Shown: positions 5,453 through 8,028 of the stretch, piece after piece | Layout: each line of letters begins with the position of its first letter | Position numbering within the stretch: position 1 is the stretch's first letter | Origin: an uncultured Oscillospiraceae bacterium | Lineage (GTDB): Bacteria > Bacillota > Clostridia > Oscillospirales > Acutalibacteraceae | Assembly (NCBI GenBank): GCA_900552225.1 | Contig: URYX01000077.1 | Coordinates: 1-8,028, forward strand | Direction: 5' to 3' | Length of the DNA stretch: 8,028 bases | The notes under the pieces: generated by a model | Database searches by the model: none | The model's input: only the letters and a program-made list of their open reading frames with translations | Told to the model about the DNA's origin: nothing | Program-made: the position numbers and the translations under genes

Positions 5453-6414
5453 AGGGTAACCTCCTCCAGGGCCGCGGCGATCGACTCCATGGCCCGACAC
5501 CAGGCGTCGGGGTCGTCATCGCCGCTGACGGCCGTATTCAAAAACAGAGAGGCCGACCGCGCGGCCGACCGTGCCAGATAGGCATAGGTCAGATCGCGGT
5601 ACTGGGCATCGTACAGAAACAGAACGGGGCCCGCCGCCCGGATGCGGTCGCTGGCCCCGGAGAGGGCGGCGGCGCTGACACCCTCCTCCTCACCGACCGA
5701 CAGCGTGGCCAGCACGGGGAGCCCGAGATCGTCGGCCAGATAGGACAGCGAATCGTGAAACAGCACGACGGAGATGTCGGACGGCAGGGCGGCGGCCGCC
5801 TGCCGCAGCCGCGCGGCGACGGCCCCGATGCGCGCGGCGTAGCGCGCGGCATTGCTCCGGTAGGCCTCTGCCTGATCCGGGTCCAGCGCGCACAGCCCCT
5901 CACATACGGAGGAGAGCTGCTGTAAGTACCGGGAGGGGCTGACCCACAGGTGAGAGTTATAGGCACTGTGAGTATCACCGTCGTGGGAGAGGCCCGCATG
6001 GTCGTGGTCGTGCTCCGCGCCGTGGTCATGCTCCTCGGAGAGCAGGGGGATGCCGGTCGAGCTGTCGATCAGCGTCAGGTCGGGATAGCGGCGGCGTACC
6101 GGGTCCAAAAAGGTCTCGGCGCCGGCCCCGTTCAAAATGAGGGCGTCCGCCCCGCGCAGGGAGACCAGCTCCTGCGGGGAGAGCTGATAGTCATGCAGGC
6201 AGCCGGTGGTGGCGGGGACGAGGTTTTGCACCCGGACACCCTCGACGCCGTCGGTGAGGTTGCGGGTCAGAATATAGACCGGATAAAAGGTAGCGACCAG
6301 TTGGAGCCGTGTCTCCGGCTGCCGTTCCTGCCGCCCGGCGGCCCCGGCCAGCAGCAGGGCACAGAGCAGAACGGCACACAGCAGGGCGCTGACCTGTACG
6401 GCGGTGCGGTTCAT
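5449..6414 (-). CDS. znuA: Zinc-binding protein of ABC importer, ZnuA/AdcA family, no lipobox Cys
   Basis: 321 residues. This is the extracellular metal-capture component that hands zinc to the ZnuB-like permease. An N-terminal hydrophobic segment (about 8-26) is followed by the ATFYPVYILTRNLTDG motif (41-56) of cluster A-I metal-binding proteins. Expected ligands are His 74 (CLHDYQLSP), His 155 (NSHLWVSP), His 220 (LFHDSLSY) and Asp 269 (LYDAQY). A His/Asp-rich loop at 129-149 (HDHGAEHDHDH and on) strongly favours zinc over manganese. The signal region ends LLLAGAAG: residues 22-24 are L-A-G as in a lipobox, but residue 25 is Ala instead of the lipid-modified Cys. An AGA/AxA-type signal peptidase I site could be used, or the segment may stay as an anchor. 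The ATG overlaps the preceding gene as ATGA, with AAGGAGG about 8 bases ahead. The gene order znuA-znuC-znuB with coupled overlaps supports one importer. Confidence 0.92.
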   Translation of the reverse strand: MNRTAVQVSALLCAVLLCALLLAGAAGRQERQPETRLQLVATFYPVYILTRNLTDGVEGVRVQNLVPATTGCLHDYQLSPQELVSLRGADALILNGAGAETFLDPVRRRYPDLTLIDSSTGIPLLSEEHDHGAEHDHDHAGLSHDGDTHSAYNSHLWVSPSRYLQQLSSVCEGLCALDPDQAEAYRSNAARYAARIGAVAARLRQAAAALPSDISVVLFHDSLSYLADDLGLPVLATLSVGEEEGVSAAALSGASDRIRAAGPVLFLYDAQYRDLTYAYLARSAARSASLFLNTAVSGDDDPDAWCRAMESIAAALEEVTL

Positions 6415-7106
6415 CCGGCCCGCCTCCTTCCGGTGTCCTCGGTGATGCGTCCGTCACAGATGCGGATACGGCGCGGGGCCCGCGCCGCGATGGCATTGTC
6501 ATGGGTAATCAGCAAAACGGTGCGTCCCTCCTCATTTAATGTGCGCAGAATGGCCATGATGTCCTCACCCGAGCGGGAATCGAGGTTGCCGGTCGGCTCG
6601 TCCGCCAATAAAACGGGGGGCCGGGCGGCGATGGCGCGGGCAATGGCGACCCGCTGCTGCTGTCCGCCGGACATTTCCGACGGGCGGTGGGACAGGCGGC
6701 TGCCGAGCCCGACGCGGCGCAGGCTCTCCTCGGCCAGCGTGCGGCGTTCCTCGCGCCCGAGGCCGCGGTAGAGGAGCGGAAGCTCCACGTTTTCGACGGC
6801 GGTCAGGCCCGGAATGAGATTGAAGCCCTGAAAAATAAAGCCGATCTGGCGGTTGCGGATCTCGGACAGGCGGCGGTCGGTGAGGGAGGATACGTCCTGC
6901 CCGTTCAGCCGGTAGTGTCCGGAGGTGGGGGTATCGAGGCAGCCGAGGATGTTCATCAGCGTGGATTTGCCGGAGCCGGACTGGCCGACGATGGCCACGT
7001 ATTCCCCGGTTTCCACCGTGAGCGATATGTCGTTCAGCGCGCGGACGGCGTTTTCGCCGCTGCCGTATTGCTTGCAGAGCCGATCGACCGAAATGAGATT
7101 GGACAT
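6411..7106 (-). CDS. ABC transporter ATP-binding protein, LolD/MacB type, without partner permease
   Basis: 231 residues. Motifs: Walker A GQSGSGKS at 41-48, Q-loop Gln 93 (FIFQGFNLIPGLTAVENVELPL), signature MSGGQ at 145-149, Walker B VLLADE at 165-170 with PTGNLDS, and H-loop His 202 (ITHD). The 'FQxFNLIPxLTxxENVxLP' and 'LADEPTGNLD' stretches place it with LolD, MacB, FtsE and YknY-like ATPases, which drive FtsX/MacB-type permeases in mechanotransmission, efflux or lipoprotein release and do not normally power metal import. It is the first gene of the zinc operon, with a 4-base ATGA overlap with the ZnuA-like gene, yet no FtsX/MacB-type permease is in the operon. The ATG at 7106 is chosen because it has AAGGAG nine bases ahead; an in-frame TTG at 7127 has none. 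The substrate and partner are unknown; the family call is firm. Confidence 0.92.
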   Translation of the reverse strand: MSNLISVDRLCKQYGSGENAVRALNDISLTVETGEYVAIVGQSGSGKSTLMNILGCLDTPTSGHYRLNGQDVSSLTDRRLSEIRNRQIGFIFQGFNLIPGLTAVENVELPLLYRGLGREERRTLAEESLRRVGLGSRLSHRPSEMSGGQQQRVAIARAIAARPPVLLADEPTGNLDSRSGEDIMAILRTLNEEGRTVLLITHDNAIAARAPRRIRICDGRITEDTGRRRAG

Positions 7107-7115
7107 ACGGGGGTT

Positions 7116-7121
7116 CTCCTT
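7116..7121 (-). promoter_or_regulatory. Ribosome binding site deciding the LolD-like ATPase start
   Basis: AAGGAG on the minus strand, nine bases before the ATG at 7106. It lies downstream of the alternative TTG at 7127 and so argues against that longer reading. Confidence 0.8.
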
Positions 7122-7137
7122 TATCAATTTCTGTTAT

Positions 7138-7166
7138 AGTATAAACCTTTTTCTCGGGTTTGTGTA
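7138..7166 (-). promoter_or_regulatory. Sigma-A-type promoter of the zinc operon
   Basis: On the minus strand, TACACA (7166-7161, four of six to TTGACA) is followed after 17 bases by TATACT (7143-7138, five of six to TATAAT). A start near 7131 gives a short leader of about 25 bases before the first gene. No clear Zur- or AdcR-type operator overlaps it. Confidence 0.65.
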
Positions 7167-7174
7167 GGGGAAAC

Positions 7175-7230
7175 TTCGATTTTTTCCGAAAACCCTGAAA
7201 TTTCTGTGAATTTTTCGGAGAGAAGTCGAA
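7175..7230. promoter_or_regulatory. Imperfect dyad between divergent promoters (candidate operator)
   Basis: Bases 7175-7192 pair with 7212-7230 over 18 pairs with one bulged base and two G-U type pairs; the inner core CCGAAAA/TTTTCGG is perfect. The 19-base centre contains the palindrome GAAATTTC (7197-7204). It fills the space between the two outward -35 elements, a usual place for a shared regulator site. The AT-rich composition makes chance less negligible, and neither side has a T run that would make it a terminator. Confidence 0.35.
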
Positions 7231-7237
7231 AAGAAGG

Positions 7238-7266
7238 TTTACAAATCCGAAAAAATCCTGTATAAT
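7238..7266 (+). promoter_or_regulatory. Strong sigma-A-type promoter of the PrsA/SurA-like lipoprotein gene
   Basis: TTTACA (7238-7243, five of six) and a perfect TATAAT (7261-7266) are separated by 17 bases. Expected start near 7273, leaving a leader of about 75 bases before the ATG at 7349. This is the best promoter in the window. Confidence 0.85.
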
Positions 7267-7348
7267 ACATATTCATAGCGCGGTGCCGTCGGACACAGGC
7301 TGTTGACCGAATCGGCATGTACTGTAAATCTAAGGAGGATTCACTTCT

Positions 7349-8028
7349 ATGCGGAATTTCAGACGAGTAAGCAGCGCTCTTGTGTGCCTGTGCCTGCTGC
7401 TGACGGTGTGTGTCGGCTGTTCGACACCGGCCGTGGCCATGACAGTGGACGGGGTGGAGTATTCCACCGGCGAATATCTGGCCAACCTGTACAATACGTT
7501 CTACAGCATTTATCAGGGAAGCTATCTGTATCTCTACAAGTCCTACGGAATGGGCGATCCCTGGGAGCAGCAGTTTGACTATACGGCGGGCTCCACGACG
7601 GCCAAGATGGACACCGCTACCTACATGAAGCAGATGGCGCAGGACAATATCATCCGTCAGCGAGCGGTACAGAAGCTGATGGAGCAGTACGGTGCCAAGC
7701 TCAGCGACGAGGACCTCAAGGCGATTGAGGAGGCCATGGCGAATATCAGCGAGTCGCAGGTCCTGCAGCTCGGCTTCAACAAGGAAAACTACCGCAAGAT
7801 GCTGGTGGCGACCGGATATAACGAGAAGGCGCTGTTTCGGGCAATCTACGGCAAGGGAGGCCCCAAAGAAGTACCTGAGGAGGATATCCGCGCCTACTTT
7901 GACGAGAACTACCTGGTGTACAAATCGATTGAGATGTCGCTGGTAGACAGCGACGGCAAGGCGCTCAGCGACGAGAAGATTGCCGAGATCCGGACGAAGA
8001 TGGAGGGCTACCTCAAGCTGTACGAGGA
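7349..8028 (+). CDS. Lipoprotein with PrsA/SurA-like N-terminal domain (3' end outside the window)
   Basis: 226 codons are present and the frame is still open at the window end. A positively charged start (MRNFRRVSS) and a hydrophobic stretch rich in Leu, Val and Cys (10-24) end in VGC, with Cys 24 as the probable lipidated residue. The -3 position is Cys 21 rather than Leu, so the lipobox is slightly unusual. Then follow MTVDGVEYSTGEYL (31-44), the 'VdGe.is..EY' start common to PrsA/SurA-type extracellular foldases, and a Tyr-rich segment (eight Tyr within 43-66). After that come long amphipathic helices, including YGAKLSDEDLKAIEEAM and VPEEDIRAYFDENY, the usual trigger-factor-like chaperone fold. 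A proline isomerase (rotamase) domain would come next but is not in view, so isomerase activity is unproven. AAGGAGG at 7332-7338, ten bases ahead, fixes the start. The role is most likely folding of exported proteins at the outer face of the membrane. Confidence 0.8.
   Translation, partial: MRNFRRVSSALVCLCLLLTVCVGCSTPAVAMTVDGVEYSTGEYLANLYNTFYSIYQGSYLYLYKSYGMGDPWEQQFDYTAGSTTAKMDTATYMKQMAQDNIIRQRAVQKLMEQYGAKLSDEDLKAIEEAMANISESQVLQLGFNKENYRKMLVATGYNEKALFRAIYGKGGPKEVPEEDIRAYFDENYLVYKSIEMSLVDSDGKALSDEKIAEIRTKMEGYLKLYE

Noticed and set aside
7107..7127. TTG start adding seven residues to the LolD-like ATPase
   Set aside because: The AAGGAG serving the ATG at 7106 lies inside this stretch, and the TTG has no ribosome site.
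7107..7348. Zur or AdcR binding site
   Set aside because: Neither the AT-rich Zur-type palindrome nor TTAACnnGTTAA is present; GAAATTTC is too short to assign to a regulator.

Overview
The window reads as a chromosomal stretch of a GC-rich, anaerobic Gram-positive bacterium, most likely a gut-type member of the Clostridia (Oscillospiraceae-like). The reasons are a class III (oxygen-sensitive) ribonucleotide reductase activase, strong AGGAGG-type ribosome sites, tight operons with 4- to 8-base gene overlaps, and a lipoprotein of the clostridial PrsA/SurA-like foldase type. The taxon is inferred from style, not from a marker gene.

Left part (1-917, plus strand): the last 17 codons of what looks like nrdD (anaerobic ribonucleotide reductase), a strong hairpin with a short T tract, and a complete nrdG, its radical-SAM activating enzyme. 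The hairpin lies inside the nrdD-nrdG pair and could lower nrdG expression relative to nrdD. The 265 bases after nrdG hold a candidate promoter and a leader rich in small hairpins.

Middle part (918-3900): a complete 825-residue UvrA-family ATPase with two ABC modules and zinc-binding cysteine clusters. It lacks the domain that in housekeeping UvrA binds UvrB, and its first ABC signature is altered (LSTGE). It is a UvrA-like paralogue rather than the housekeeping excinuclease subunit. Its stop codon lies in the loop of a perfect 16-bp palindrome. The 3' end of the gene is repeated as a 33-bp near-identical direct repeat 222 bases downstream, and between the copies is a roughly 190-bp stretch dense in inverted repeats. 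This looks like a small mobile or interspersed repeat. The rest of the gap to 3811 shows nothing I recognise.

Right part (3901-7106, minus strand): a four-gene operon, read from high to low coordinates. It encodes a LolD/MacB-type ABC ATPase, then a ZnuA-like zinc-binding protein with a His-rich loop, a ZnuC-like ATPase and a ZnuB-like permease. All junctions overlap and the operon ends in a good terminator. The zinc importer is complete by itself (binding protein, ATPase, permease). The leading LolD-type ATPase has no partner permease in the operon. The ZnuA-like protein carries Ala where a lipobox would have Cys.

The divergent gap 7107-7348 has one good sigma-A-type promoter in each direction with an 18-bp imperfect dyad between them. 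The rightward promoter drives a PrsA/SurA-like lipoprotein that runs off the window end.
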